In this document: positions 52,420 to 59,617 of the stretch, piece by piece
Numbering within the stretch: the first letter of the stretch is position 1
How the letters are laid out: the number at the start of each line of letters is the position of its first letter
Source of the DNA: G963665495 sp963677785
Lineage (GTDB): Bacteria; Desulfobacterota; Desulfovibrionia; Desulfovibrionales; Desulfovibrionaceae
NCBI GenBank assembly: GCA_963677785.2
Contig: CAXXDH010000003.1
Location: forward strand, 3,162,001-3,226,000
Length of the DNA stretch: 64,000 nucleotides
Reading direction: 5' to 3'
Notes under the pieces: generated by a model
Databases searched by the model: none
The model's input: the letters and a program-made list of their open reading frames with translations, nothing else
Told to the model about the DNA's origin: nothing
Position numbers and translations under genes: made by a program

Positions 52420-53241
52420 TTACTCTTCCTGCAGGATTGCGATCCGGCTCGGGAAAGGGAAATGAAACCCGAAAATGGGGGCGTGTTGTTGCCGCGCCAG
52501 CTGCAGCAAGCGCTTTCTGGTTTCGACGGCCTGCTCGGGAAGCACATCCACCAACGCGCTCCAATGCGGATGCTTGATGTGCAGCGGATGCAGAATAGCG
52601 TCTCCCGTATACAGAAGCGTTTGATTGGCGGACGTAATTGAGACCGCCATATGCCCGTGCGTATGACCGGGGGCGGCAAACGTTTTGATGCCGGGTGCGA
52701 TTTCCAGCTCATTATCGATGAGTTCCAGGCGTTTTTGCAAAGGGGCCAACGTCGGGGGTATCAGCTGCAAAAGGGCGTCGCGCATTGCCTGGGGCAGGCG
52801 GGGCAACTCCGGCTGCGAGTGCCAGAAGTGCCACTCCTCACGGTTCATGATCAGGCGCGCATTTGGAAAGTCGGCAAATCCGATATGGTCGGGATGGGCG
52901 TGGGAAAAACAGACGAGATCGATATCCGCGGGCGAGAGTCCGAGGGAGTGCAAGCTGGCAGTCAATTGCCCCGCCTCAGGGAGCAAAGCACCTGCCCCGG
53001 TGTCCATCAGGACGTGTTGCTTGCCCGTATCGACCAAAAGACAGGTGTAATCGCTTGTCCAGGACGTCCATTGTTTGGATGGTGTCATTTCTAGTGATAA
53101 TGCCTTGCGGAGTTCTTCCGCCGGTGCCGTGGGAAAAAGCAGTCCGGCAGGGTTTTCATAGGTATGTTGTCCGTCCGCAAGGGCGGCGCAGCTGAAATCT
53201 CCCAAGGAAAACCGTACGGGTTCGCGAGGCGTACTTGTCAT
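52420..53241 (-). CDS. Metallo-beta-lactamase-fold hydrolase
   Basis: A 273-residue MBL-fold protein. The dinuclear metal site is given by SHAHPDHIG (HxHxDH, about residues 113-121), FAAPGHTHGHM (third His) and YTGDAILHPLHIKH (bridging Asp and last His). No signal peptide. The family covers lactonases, glyoxalase-like and phosphodiesterase enzymes; the particular substrate cannot be read. It is the third gene of a minus-strand group marR-EFR1-MBL, 90 bases after the EFR1 stop, with its own strong SD (AAAAAGGAG) before ATG 53241. Confidence 0.85.
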   Translation of the reverse strand: MTSTPREPVRFSLGDFSCAALADGQHTYENPAGLLFPTAPAEELRKALSLEMTPSKQWTSWTSDYTCLLVDTGKQHVLMDTGAGALLPEAGQLTASLHSLGLSPADIDLVCFSHAHPDHIGFADFPNARLIMNREEWHFWHSQPELPRLPQAMRDALLQLIPPTLAPLQKRLELIDNELEIAPGIKTFAAPGHTHGHMAVSITSANQTLLYTGDAILHPLHIKHPHWSALVDVLPEQAVETRKRLLQLARQQHAPIFGFHFPFPSRIAILQEE

Positions 53242-53331
53242 AACTGGTATCTCCTTTTTGCTGGATTCGTCGTATTTATTGAAGGAGGCTCGGTTGCCAC
53301 TGCGTTTGAGGCATGCAAGACCGCCCGTTTC

Positions 53332-54168
53332 TTATAAATAGATAGCGCCGGTCTTGCTGTTGATTTCCTCCTCAGTTGTTTTCCCCATTGCCAACTTTTT
53401 TTCCCAGGACGGAGTCGTATCGTTGATTTGCAACACCTGTTCGGGGCAGGAAAATACGCAGCGTAAGCAGGCGATACAGTGTTGCGGATCCGCCAGACCT
53501 TTCTCGGCATCCATGGCGCCCGTGGGGCATTCTTTTTCACAAAGCCCGCACAGCGAACAGGCAGCGCCGTTTCTTGCAGGCAATTGAGTAAGCACCATGA
53601 AGCGGTAGGATTCGAACTGATCCAACTGTTCGTCGCTGAAAGGGCTTTTGTCCTGCTCTCCGAGCACGCCGTCATCCTCTCCCTTGAAACGTACGTAGAC
53701 TGCGTCCGCGTATTGCCGCATCAGCTCCGCGTCGCGGTTGTCCGGACGTCCGGGGAAAGCTTTCCAGCCGCCGATATTGAACGTATGCGCTCCGGGAAAT
53801 TCCGCGGATGCAATCACGGTAAACCCGCGTTTATTGAGAATGGTACGGGTGGATTCATGAGCCGGGTGCACCAGAAAGCCGCCATAGGTGAAGAACATGG
53901 CGCATTTTTTCCCTAGCCCGTCAAGGCCTTGCAGCCATTCTCTGGCCATTCGCGGCGCTCGGAGCGAGTGGATGGGAAAACCGAACAGGACCGCTTGATA
54001 CGGGGCAAAGTCGATTGGCTCGCTGCGGTCCGCCGGGGTGGTGATGTCGTGCGTGGTCACCTCGCAGCCTTTGGCTTCGAGCTCTTTTTGAAGACATTGA
54101 GCCACCGTACGGGTGTTGTTTGTTGCGGAAAAATAGACAACGGCCACCTTCATTGCAGTATGGGACAT
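53332..54168 (-). CDS. EFR1-family flavodoxin-ferredoxin fusion
   Basis: A 278-residue fusion. An N-terminal flavodoxin-like domain (VAVVYFSATNNTRTVAQCL, an FMN-phosphate loop with S/T residues; AVLFGFPIHSLRAP; MFFTYGGFLVHPA) leads into two 4Fe-4S clusters with motifs CSLCGLCEKECP and CIACLRCVFSCP near residues 205-245. The architecture is called EFR1 (flavodoxin/ferrodoxin-type electron-transfer protein). It probably passes electrons between an unknown donor and acceptor. Strong SD AAGGAGG before ATG 54168. A perfect 19-bp palindrome in its promoter region and a MarR gene just upstream suggest specific repression. Confidence 0.88.
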   Translation of the reverse strand: MSHTAMKVAVVYFSATNNTRTVAQCLQKELEAKGCEVTTHDITTPADRSEPIDFAPYQAVLFGFPIHSLRAPRMAREWLQGLDGLGKKCAMFFTYGGFLVHPAHESTRTILNKRGFTVIASAEFPGAHTFNIGGWKAFPGRPDNRDAELMRQYADAVYVRFKGEDDGVLGEQDKSPFSDEQLDQFESYRFMVLTQLPARNGAACSLCGLCEKECPTGAMDAEKGLADPQHCIACLRCVFSCPEQVLQINDTTPSWEKKLAMGKTTEEEINSKTGAIYL

Positions 54169-54205
54169 CGTAGATTCCTCCTTGTGCAGGTTAGGTTGAA
54201 AGCTG

Positions 54206-54224
54206 TTGTTAGGAATACTAACAA
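54206..54224. promoter_or_regulatory. 19-bp palindrome, candidate MarR operator
   Basis: TTGTTAG (54206-54212), five-base centre GAATA, CTAACAA (54218-54224): perfect 7-bp arms between the marR stop and the EFR1 start, overlapping an AT-rich -10-like region on the minus strand. A single CTAACAA half-site recurs at 54728-54734 upstream of marR. Size and symmetry fit MarR-family operators. Confidence 0.65.
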
Positions 54225-54239
54225 TATAAAGAAAAAAAA

Positions 54240-54707
54240 TTATTTCTCGATTGAACTATTCTTCATTATTTCAAGAAGTTCTGAAAAAGTGTCATGAAAT
54301 GCTTCAATTTTGCTGCTTGTTGCTTCTCCATAATGTTCGCAAAAACAATCGTACATCTGCTTATGGAGTGCCGCATGGCGCGCATAGGCGGTCTCTCCTT
54401 CGGATGTCAGCCACAAGGTGACGGCTTTGGCATCCGTGGCCTTGCTTTTTTTCCGTATCACCCCTTTGGCGATCAGCCGCTTGATCCGTTCGGAGATAGT
54501 GGGCTTGGAGACGCGCATCAGTTGGGCAAGCCGGGTGACATTGATTCCCTGGTTATCTCCTATGGCTTCGACAGTGTGAATTTCCGCAGGAAAAAGACGG
54601 TGTTTCACGCCGAAATCCACGCCTTCAGCATGGCTTGCGTTAACCTGGTCCACAAAGTCCATCATTACGGTCAGCATTTGTTCGAAATTATGCCTTTTAG
54701 CATCCAT
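54240..54707 (-). CDS. MarR-family transcriptional regulator
   Basis: Winged-helix regulator of 155 residues. It has an N-terminal dimerisation helix (NFEQMLTVMMDFVDQVNASH), LFPAEIHTVEAIGDNQGINVTRLAQLMRVSKPTISERIKRLIAKGVIRKKSKATDAKAVTLWLTSEGETAY (helix-turn-helix plus wing with the usual D/R region) and a C-terminal helix. It is the first gene of the marR-EFR1-MBL group on the minus strand and lies 72 bases from EFR1, with a palindrome in the gap. It probably represses EFR1, and perhaps itself, until a small ligand or oxidant binds. ATG 54707 is chosen to match family length; its SD is weak. Confidence 0.85.
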   Translation of the reverse strand: MDAKRHNFEQMLTVMMDFVDQVNASHAEGVDFGVKHRLFPAEIHTVEAIGDNQGINVTRLAQLMRVSKPTISERIKRLIAKGVIRKKSKATDAKAVTLWLTSEGETAYARHAALHKQMYDCFCEHYGEATSSKIEAFHDTFSELLEIMKNSSIEK

Positions 54708-54743
54708 GTTATTTATTATAAGGGTGCCTAACAACCAGGTCAA

Positions 54744-54929
54744 GTGGTTTATCTCTGGTTTCTGCCGGGCTTCCTGGGCAGAAAAAGAGTGTCGGGCAGC
54801 AGCAGCTGACAGGGCCCGGATTCTTTGGTAGAAATTTTTCTGGTGATTGTTTTCTAATCCTTTTTGTTAATAATATTGGGTTGATATTATACTCTCCGAC
54901 GGTACGGTCAGAGAAAGGTGAGTGCCGAA
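54744..54929. other. Divergent promoter region of marR and the small secreted protein gene
   Basis: 186 bases, AT-rich towards the right. It includes the hairpin TTCTGCC...GGCAGAA (near 54758-54781) and AT-rich -10-like sequence before 54900. No gene. Confidence 0.35.
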
Positions 54930-55367
54930 ATGATACGGGTATGCTGGTTGCTGCTGCTTATTCTGAGTATTTCCACGCTGTGCTGCGCCAAAAACAACAA
55001 AGCTCCTGACAAGAGAAAAAAGCCCAACATGAAGGAGTTGAAATTGCCGCTTACCAGCCGCAGCTTTTCCAAATACACTGTTGACGGATATTTTTGTTCC
55101 CTGCGTTGCGATTATATTTATGACGGTAAGGAGAATCGCTATCTGCACAAGCCGAAATTCGAGATTGTTGTGAAAAAAAACCGGACGAGCTGGAACTGGC
55201 TCTGTAAAGCGGGAAACCAAAAGCAGCCCGAATCATACGCCTGCCAGGGAACACGTTTTGATGGTACGCAAGCCGGAGAGCTTTCTCCGTTTACCTTTCA
55301 ATGGAATAAAGACGTCTATAATCTTGCCGTTTGCAAAGCATTTATCACGCGAGCCGCTTCGCAATAA
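54930..55367 (+). CDS. Hypothetical exported protein
   Basis: A 145-residue protein with a signal sequence (VCWLLLLILSISTLCCA). The CC near residues 17-18 could also act as a weak lipobox, but no clear L-x-x-C is seen. The mature part is basic, with five Cys (YFCSLRCDYIYDGKENRY, WLCKAG, YACQG, VCKAF), suggesting disulfides. No family recognised. ATG 54930 has AAGGTGAG about eight bases upstream. It sits alone between marR (divergent) and the C69 dipeptidase gene (same strand, about 210 bases away). Confidence 0.6.
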   Translation: MIRVCWLLLLILSISTLCCAKNNKAPDKRKKPNMKELKLPLTSRSFSKYTVDGYFCSLRCDYIYDGKENRYLHKPKFEIVVKKNRTSWNWLCKAGNQKQPESYACQGTRFDGTQAGELSPFTFQWNKDVYNLAVCKAFITRAASQ

Positions 55368-55577
55368 ATCCTCTTACAGTGGTAGTAAATAGTGCCGCAG
55401 TAACGTACGTTGTAGTCTTGCTTCTGAAGTTTTTGCATAGACCTTCATTTAATACGCTTCAAAGTTCGCAGTTCATATTTCTCTTTTTAAATCCGTCCGG
55501 CGTATGCTATTGATTATCAAATTATGGGTATGGAGATTTGCAACCGGTTTGCATATCGGACATTTGAGGAGGGAGTT
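55368..55577. other. Intergenic region upstream of the C69 peptidase gene
   Basis: 210 bases, AT-rich in the second half; presumably holds the promoter for the peptidase gene. No gene or clear hairpin with a T run was found. Confidence 0.35.
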
Positions 55578-57317
55578 ATGAAGGCGTTTATATCATGGTG
55601 TGCAGTCTTGATTTTTTTGGCCGTGGCTATCCCCGTATTTGCCTGTACGACAACCATAACAGGCAAGAAAGCTTCGGCGGACGGGTCGGTGCTGATTTCA
55701 CATTCGGAGGATGGACTCGGAGATCCGCGTCTGGCGTTTGTTCCGGCCATGGATCACGAGCCCGGCAGCCTGCGGCAGATATATTATTCGCCCTGTGCGC
55801 TTGGTTACAAGCCCGAGTGGGGCGGCAGCGAAGCCTTCCGGCTGAACGTCAAAGGGCTCGCGCCCGTTTACGACATGTCCGGCACGGACGTTCCGCCCAG
55901 CGTGCCCCTGGGCGCCATCCCGCAGGTGGCCCACACCTATGCGTACTTTGAGGGCAATTACGGGATCATCAACGAGCATCAGCTGTCGTTTGGCGAATGT
56001 ACGGACAAAGCCAAAGTGGATCCGCTTCCCGAACCGGGCAAACGGATTTTTTATTCGGCCGCCTTGTCCAGCGTGGCGCTCGAACGCTGCAAGACCGCCC
56101 GGGAAGCCATCAAACTCATGGGCGATCTGATTGAGAAATACGGCTATTACGGCACTGGAGAAACGCTGCTGGTGGGCGACCCCAATGAAGGCTGGGTGTT
56201 TGAGATGTGCGGCTACGACATGAACGGCACGGACGGCGTATGGGTTGCGCAGCGCGTACCGGATGACAGCTTTTTTGTCGCGGCCAACCAGTTTCGTATT
56301 CGCGATATCCGTAAGGATGATCCGGATATGCTGTATTCCAAGAACATCTTCGACGTGGCCAAAAGCAAAGGCTGGTGGAAGCCGGAGGACGGTCCGCTGG
56401 ATTTTACCAAAGTCTACGGCGACGGCGAGTTTCATCACCCCTACTACTCGTTGCGCCGGGTCTGGCGTGCGCAGTCGCTCGTGGCTCCGTCCCTCAAACT
56501 GAAGGCCTGGGTCAAGGATGCGTTTACGCGCGAATACCCGTTTGCCATCAAGCCCGACAACAAGCTCGATGTTTCGGACATTATGCGTATTCACCGGGAT
56601 AATTATGAAGGAACGGAGTTCGACCTCACCAAGGGCATGGCCGCGGGGCCGTTCGGTGATCCCAACCGCTTTGAAGGGCGGGCCGAGAGTGTTGCGGAAA
56701 ATGTTCCCACCACACTCAAGGGTGCGTTTGAACGTCCGCTGAACATTTACCGCTGTGTATACGCCTATGTGAACCAGACCCGCAGCTGGCTGCCCGACGC
56801 CATAGGCGGTGTCTGCTGGTTCGGCCCGGACCGCCCGGCAACCGCAGTGCTCATGCCTTATTACGCCGGCGTGAGCGAGCTGCCCGTGCAGATTCAGAAA
56901 GGCAATATCCTCGAACTCGATCGCGACAGCGTCTGGACCGCATTCAATTACGTGGCCAATTACGCCATGCTGAAATACGATTATATGATCAAAGACATCG
57001 ACGGGATACGCGAATCTTTCGAGGCCAAGGCCTTCGGCAGTCAGGACGATCTGGAAAACAAGGCCGCCGCATTGTGGAAGAAGGGCGAACCGGATGCCGC
57101 AGTCAAAATGCTCACGGAGTATGTGGATGCAAATACGAAAGCAGTTCTTGATGCCTGGTGGGAACTATCCGACTCGCTCTATATTAAGTATAACGACGGC
57201 TACCTGAATTCCAAATCCGGCATAGGGGTGGAAGTGTTTTATCCCACCTGGTGGCTGAAAAAAGTCGGTTACGAGAATGGTCCGACATCGTACGCCCGTG
57301 AATCCGGGGAAAATTAA
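55578..57317 (+). CDS. C69-family dipeptidase, exported
   Basis: N-terminal-nucleophile peptidase of family C69, 579 residues. A signal peptide (FISWCAVLIFLAVAIPVFA) is followed directly by the nucleophile Cys of CTTTITGKKASADGSVLISHSEDG. In this family that Cys becomes the mature N-terminus, so signal cleavage itself may activate the enzyme. Further family blocks: YFEGNYGIINEHQLSFGECT, ALERCKTAREAIKLMGDLIEKYGYYGTGETLLVGDPNEGWVFEMCG, FFVAANQFRIRDI and NIYRCVYAYVNQTRSWLPDAIGGVCWFGPDRPATAVLMPYYAGV. It probably degrades dipeptides in the periplasm. ATG 55578 has GAGGAGGG five bases upstream. A strong terminator follows. Confidence 0.9.
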   Translation: MKAFISWCAVLIFLAVAIPVFACTTTITGKKASADGSVLISHSEDGLGDPRLAFVPAMDHEPGSLRQIYYSPCALGYKPEWGGSEAFRLNVKGLAPVYDMSGTDVPPSVPLGAIPQVAHTYAYFEGNYGIINEHQLSFGECTDKAKVDPLPEPGKRIFYSAALSSVALERCKTAREAIKLMGDLIEKYGYYGTGETLLVGDPNEGWVFEMCGYDMNGTDGVWVAQRVPDDSFFVAANQFRIRDIRKDDPDMLYSKNIFDVAKSKGWWKPEDGPLDFTKVYGDGEFHHPYYSLRRVWRAQSLVAPSLKLKAWVKDAFTREYPFAIKPDNKLDVSDIMRIHRDNYEGTEFDLTKGMAAGPFGDPNRFEGRAESVAENVPTTLKGAFERPLNIYRCVYAYVNQTRSWLPDAIGGVCWFGPDRPATAVLMPYYAGVSELPVQIQKGNILELDRDSVWTAFNYVANYAMLKYDYMIKDIDGIRESFEAKAFGSQDDLENKAAALWKKGEPDAAVKMLTEYVDANTKAVLDAWWELSDSLYIKYNDGYLNSKSGIGVEVFYPTWWLKKVGYENGPTSYARESGEN

Positions 57318-57343
57318 TCAGCTTGTCATTGTATCACTCAGCG

Positions 57344-57389
57344 AGCGCCTTTGCAGGTTTATTTTGCAAAGGCGCTTTTTTTATTTTTT
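57344..57389 (+). terminator. Rho-independent terminator after the C69 gene
   Basis: AGCGCCTTTGCA (57344-57355) pairs with TGCAAAGGCGCT (57365-57376), a perfect 12-bp stem, followed by a T-rich tract through 57389. Confidence 0.92.
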
Positions 57390-57728
57390 AAATATTTTCT
57401 AGATTTATTTTTGCAACAAAAGGTTTCTTTGCTGGAAGAGTACCATTCCATGGACACATATAAAACAGCAGCTTTGTTTCTTAACAAAAAGTTATAAAGT
57501 TCGTCTGCCAGATAAATAATCAAAACCTGCTACGGCTATTTTTTGCGCTGCGCTCCTTTCGCCGGCCCGAATCTCCAAAAAAGCCGGACTCATATTGCTG
57601 GGTGGAATCCCTGAAAAACAAAGCTTCAGCACTAGTTGCGTATTGTTTGTTAAAAAAGCCGGGTAATTCCCATGAGACAGCTTACTGTCTTGCTGAATTT
57701 CTATTTTGCAATAGATATTTCCTTGCAA
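57390..57728. other. AT-rich intergenic region upstream of mraZ
   Basis: About 340 bases with no confident gene. A 78-codon minus-strand frame (57492-57728) exists without an SD or family resemblance. A GCCGG...CCGGC hairpin-like pair near 57560-57590 may form an RNA structure. Confidence 0.3.
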
Positions 57729-57743
57729 TCAAGAACTTCTTGA
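57729..57743. promoter_or_regulatory. 15-bp palindrome upstream of mraZ
   Basis: TCAAGAA-C-TTCTTGA (57729-57743) is a perfect palindrome between a TTGCAA (-35-like, 57724-57729) and GATAAT (-10-like, 57744-57749). The spacer of 14 is short. It is placed like an operator for the dcw promoter. Confidence 0.4.
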
Positions 57744-57800
57744 GATAATGTCTAAAAAATTTTTAAGATTGTCTGGAGAAGATTTCCATTTGATGAAGGA

Positions 57801-57830
57801 AAAAGGTGGTAAAAAGTGGTAGAAAGTGGT
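57801..57830 (+). promoter_or_regulatory. MraZ boxes (three 10-bp direct repeats)
   Basis: Three consecutive decamers AAAAGGTGGT, AAAAAGTGGT, AGAAAGTGGT end 11 bases before the mraZ ATG. MraZ is known to bind arrays of GTGG-type direct repeats with ten-base spacing in front of its own operon, so these are likely autoregulatory sites. The SD region lies within or just after the last box. Confidence 0.8.
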
Positions 57831-57841
57831 AGAAGTCTCCC

Positions 57842-58291
57842 ATGTTGTTTAGAGGACGCGTCTCTCGTAGCCTCGATGCAAAGGGGAGGCTTATGCTGCC
57901 GCCGCAATACCGGGAAATATTGCAGTCCTGGTGCGAAAGCGGGAAGTTCGTATTGACCTGCATGGACGGTTGTCTTGTGGGATACCCGCTGCCGGAATGG
58001 GAATCGTTTGAAGAACAGCTGATGCAGATCAAGAGAGCGCCGCGCAAGCTACGTGATTTTCGACGGGTGATCATCGGCTGGGCCGAAGAGATGTTTTGCG
58101 ACAAACAGGGGCGAATACAGATTTCGGCCTCGCATCGCGAATACGCAGGTTTGGGGAAAGACCTGGAGTTGGTCGGGCAATTGCAGAAGTTTGAAATTTG
58201 GAATCCGGAAAGGCTTCACTCGGTGGGAGAACAGAATTTTGATGATGTGACCAGGGAGCTGGAGGAATCCGGGATCGATATCCCCCTTTAG
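57842..58291 (+). CDS. mraZ: Transcriptional regulator MraZ
   Basis: AbrB-like regulator of the division/cell-wall (dcw) cluster, 149 residues. It has the two tandem MraZ half-domains with D-x-K-GR motifs: RGRVSRSLDAKGRLMLPPQYR and EEMFCDKQGRIQISASHREYAGL. MraZ binds direct repeats in its own promoter; three such repeats sit immediately upstream. First gene of mraZ-rsmH-ftsL-ftsI-murE-murF on the plus strand. Confidence 0.96.
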   Translation: MLFRGRVSRSLDAKGRLMLPPQYREILQSWCESGKFVLTCMDGCLVGYPLPEWESFEEQLMQIKRAPRKLRDFRRVIIGWAEEMFCDKQGRIQISASHREYAGLGKDLELVGQLQKFEIWNPERLHSVGEQNFDDVTRELEESGIDIPL

Positions 58292-58333
58292 CTGCTTGTG
58301 GTTGCAGGTCAGAGGGATGGAGCGTGAAATTCA

Positions 58334-59302
58334 ATGGAACATGTATCCGTCATGGTTCGCGAGGTGTTGGAATACCTTGCGCCGCATCCGGGGGGGCGCT
58401 ATCTGGACGGCACCCTGGGGTTTGGCGGGCATGCCTCCTCTTTGCTGCGTGCTGTGGAGGGTCGGGCGTCCGTGCTTGGCCTGGACAGGGATCCGCAGGC
58501 GCTGGATATCGCTCGGGAGAGATTGCGCCCATTCGAGGGGTCGGTGTTGACCTCGCATACGCCTTTCAGTGGATTCGAGCAGGCTTTGGAAAAAGCCGGT
58601 TGGGATTCGGTGGATGGGGCGCTTTTGGATCTGGGGGTTTCCTCCTTGCAACTGGATGCTCCGGACAGGGGCTTCAGCTTTCTGGAAGACGGTCCGCTGG
58701 ACATGCGGATGGCTGGTCCGGAATTGGGCGAGCCAACAGCCGCGGATCTGGTGAACAAGGCACACTACGACGAGCTGGTGCGGATTCTCAGAGAGTACGG
58801 AGAGGAACCGCTGGCCGGCCGCATTGCGCGTGCGATCGTGGATGCGCGCCAGAAAACGCCCATCACCCGAACCCTGGAACTGGAAAATATCGTTTTCAAT
58901 GCCTATCCGGCCAAGGTCCGGTCCAAGTCGCGCAACCACCCAGCCACAAAGACGTTTCAGGCGTTGCGGATAGCGGTGAACCGGGAACTGGAAGAGCTGG
59001 AAAATTTTTTGGCCCGTATAGTGGCTTACCTGCGTCCCGGAGGGCGGCTGGTGGTGATTTCGTTTCACTCCCTGGAGGACAGGGTGGTGAAACATTTTTT
59101 TCGTCGCGAGGCTAAGGACTGCATATGTCCGCCGCGTCAGTTGTTTTGCAACTGCGGTCATGAGGCCCAGTTGCGTATCCTGACCCGCAAGCCTGTGACG
59201 CCGGGTGAGGACGAGGTGGTTACAAACAGCAGAGCCCGCAGCGCCAAACTTCGGGCAGCCGAGCGTTTGGAACCCGGCAGGAAAAACAAGGCGAGGGATT
59301 GA
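58334..59302 (+). CDS. rsmH: 16S rRNA m4C1402 methyltransferase
   Basis: Methylates N4 of C1402 in 16S rRNA in the ribosomal P site. The 322 residues begin HVSVMVREVLEYLAPHPGGRYLDGTLGFGGHASSLL, the RsmH SAM-binding motif. LLDLGVSSLQLDAPDRGFSFLEDGPLDMRM and the C-terminal TFQALRIAVNRELEELENFLARIVAYLRPGGRLVVISFHSLEDRVVKHFF complete the family pattern. Start ATG 58334 is set by the conserved HVSVM start; the SD (GGAG) is 13 bases away and weak. Part of the dcw operon. Confidence 0.97.
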   Translation: MEHVSVMVREVLEYLAPHPGGRYLDGTLGFGGHASSLLRAVEGRASVLGLDRDPQALDIARERLRPFEGSVLTSHTPFSGFEQALEKAGWDSVDGALLDLGVSSLQLDAPDRGFSFLEDGPLDMRMAGPELGEPTAADLVNKAHYDELVRILREYGEEPLAGRIARAIVDARQKTPITRTLELENIVFNAYPAKVRSKSRNHPATKTFQALRIAVNRELEELENFLARIVAYLRPGGRLVVISFHSLEDRVVKHFFRREAKDCICPPRQLFCNCGHEAQLRILTRKPVTPGEDEVVTNSRARSAKLRAAERLEPGRKNKARD

Positions 59303-59308
59303 GGCCGT

Positions 59309-59605
59309 ATGAAACAGCTGAATCGTCAATCACTGCTCTGGACCATTGTTACCGGGCTGATAACGCTCTCGCTCGGTCTCTCTGTGGTCTGGATGAATAT
59401 TGAACGTGTCGAGCTGGCCTATGGTCTGAAAAGGCTGCAGACCAAATACAATGAAGCCGAGGCGTTGGCTTCCAAACTGCGTTTGGAACGCGACAATCTG
59501 CGTTCTCCGTACCGGTTGCGCAAGCTGGCCGAGCAATACGGATTGCATCCGGCCAAGCCGGGGCAGATCCGTAAAATTGTCAACAAGAAAAAGGACGCGT
59601 CATAA
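59309..59605 (+). CDS. ftsL: Cell division protein FtsL
   Basis: A 98-residue bitopic protein. It has a short cytoplasmic tail, one membrane span (LLWTIVTGLITLSLGLSVVWM), then a heptad-rich coiled coil (ELAYGLKRLQTKYNEAEALASKLRLERDNL) and LRKLAEQYGLHPAKPGQIRKI. These are the FtsL layout and position (between rsmH and ftsI). It forms the FtsQLB complex that activates FtsWI at the septum. It is 7 bases after rsmH and 13 before ftsI. Confidence 0.9.
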   Translation: MKQLNRQSLLWTIVTGLITLSLGLSVVWMNIERVELAYGLKRLQTKYNEAEALASKLRLERDNLRSPYRLRKLAEQYGLHPAKPGQIRKIVNKKKDAS

Positions 59606-59617
59606 AGGTTCAAAACA

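Noticed and set aside
57492..57728. 78-codon minus-strand frame upstream of mraZ
   Set aside because: No SD, no family resemblance, and it would run through an AT-rich control region; kept only as an unexplained stretch.
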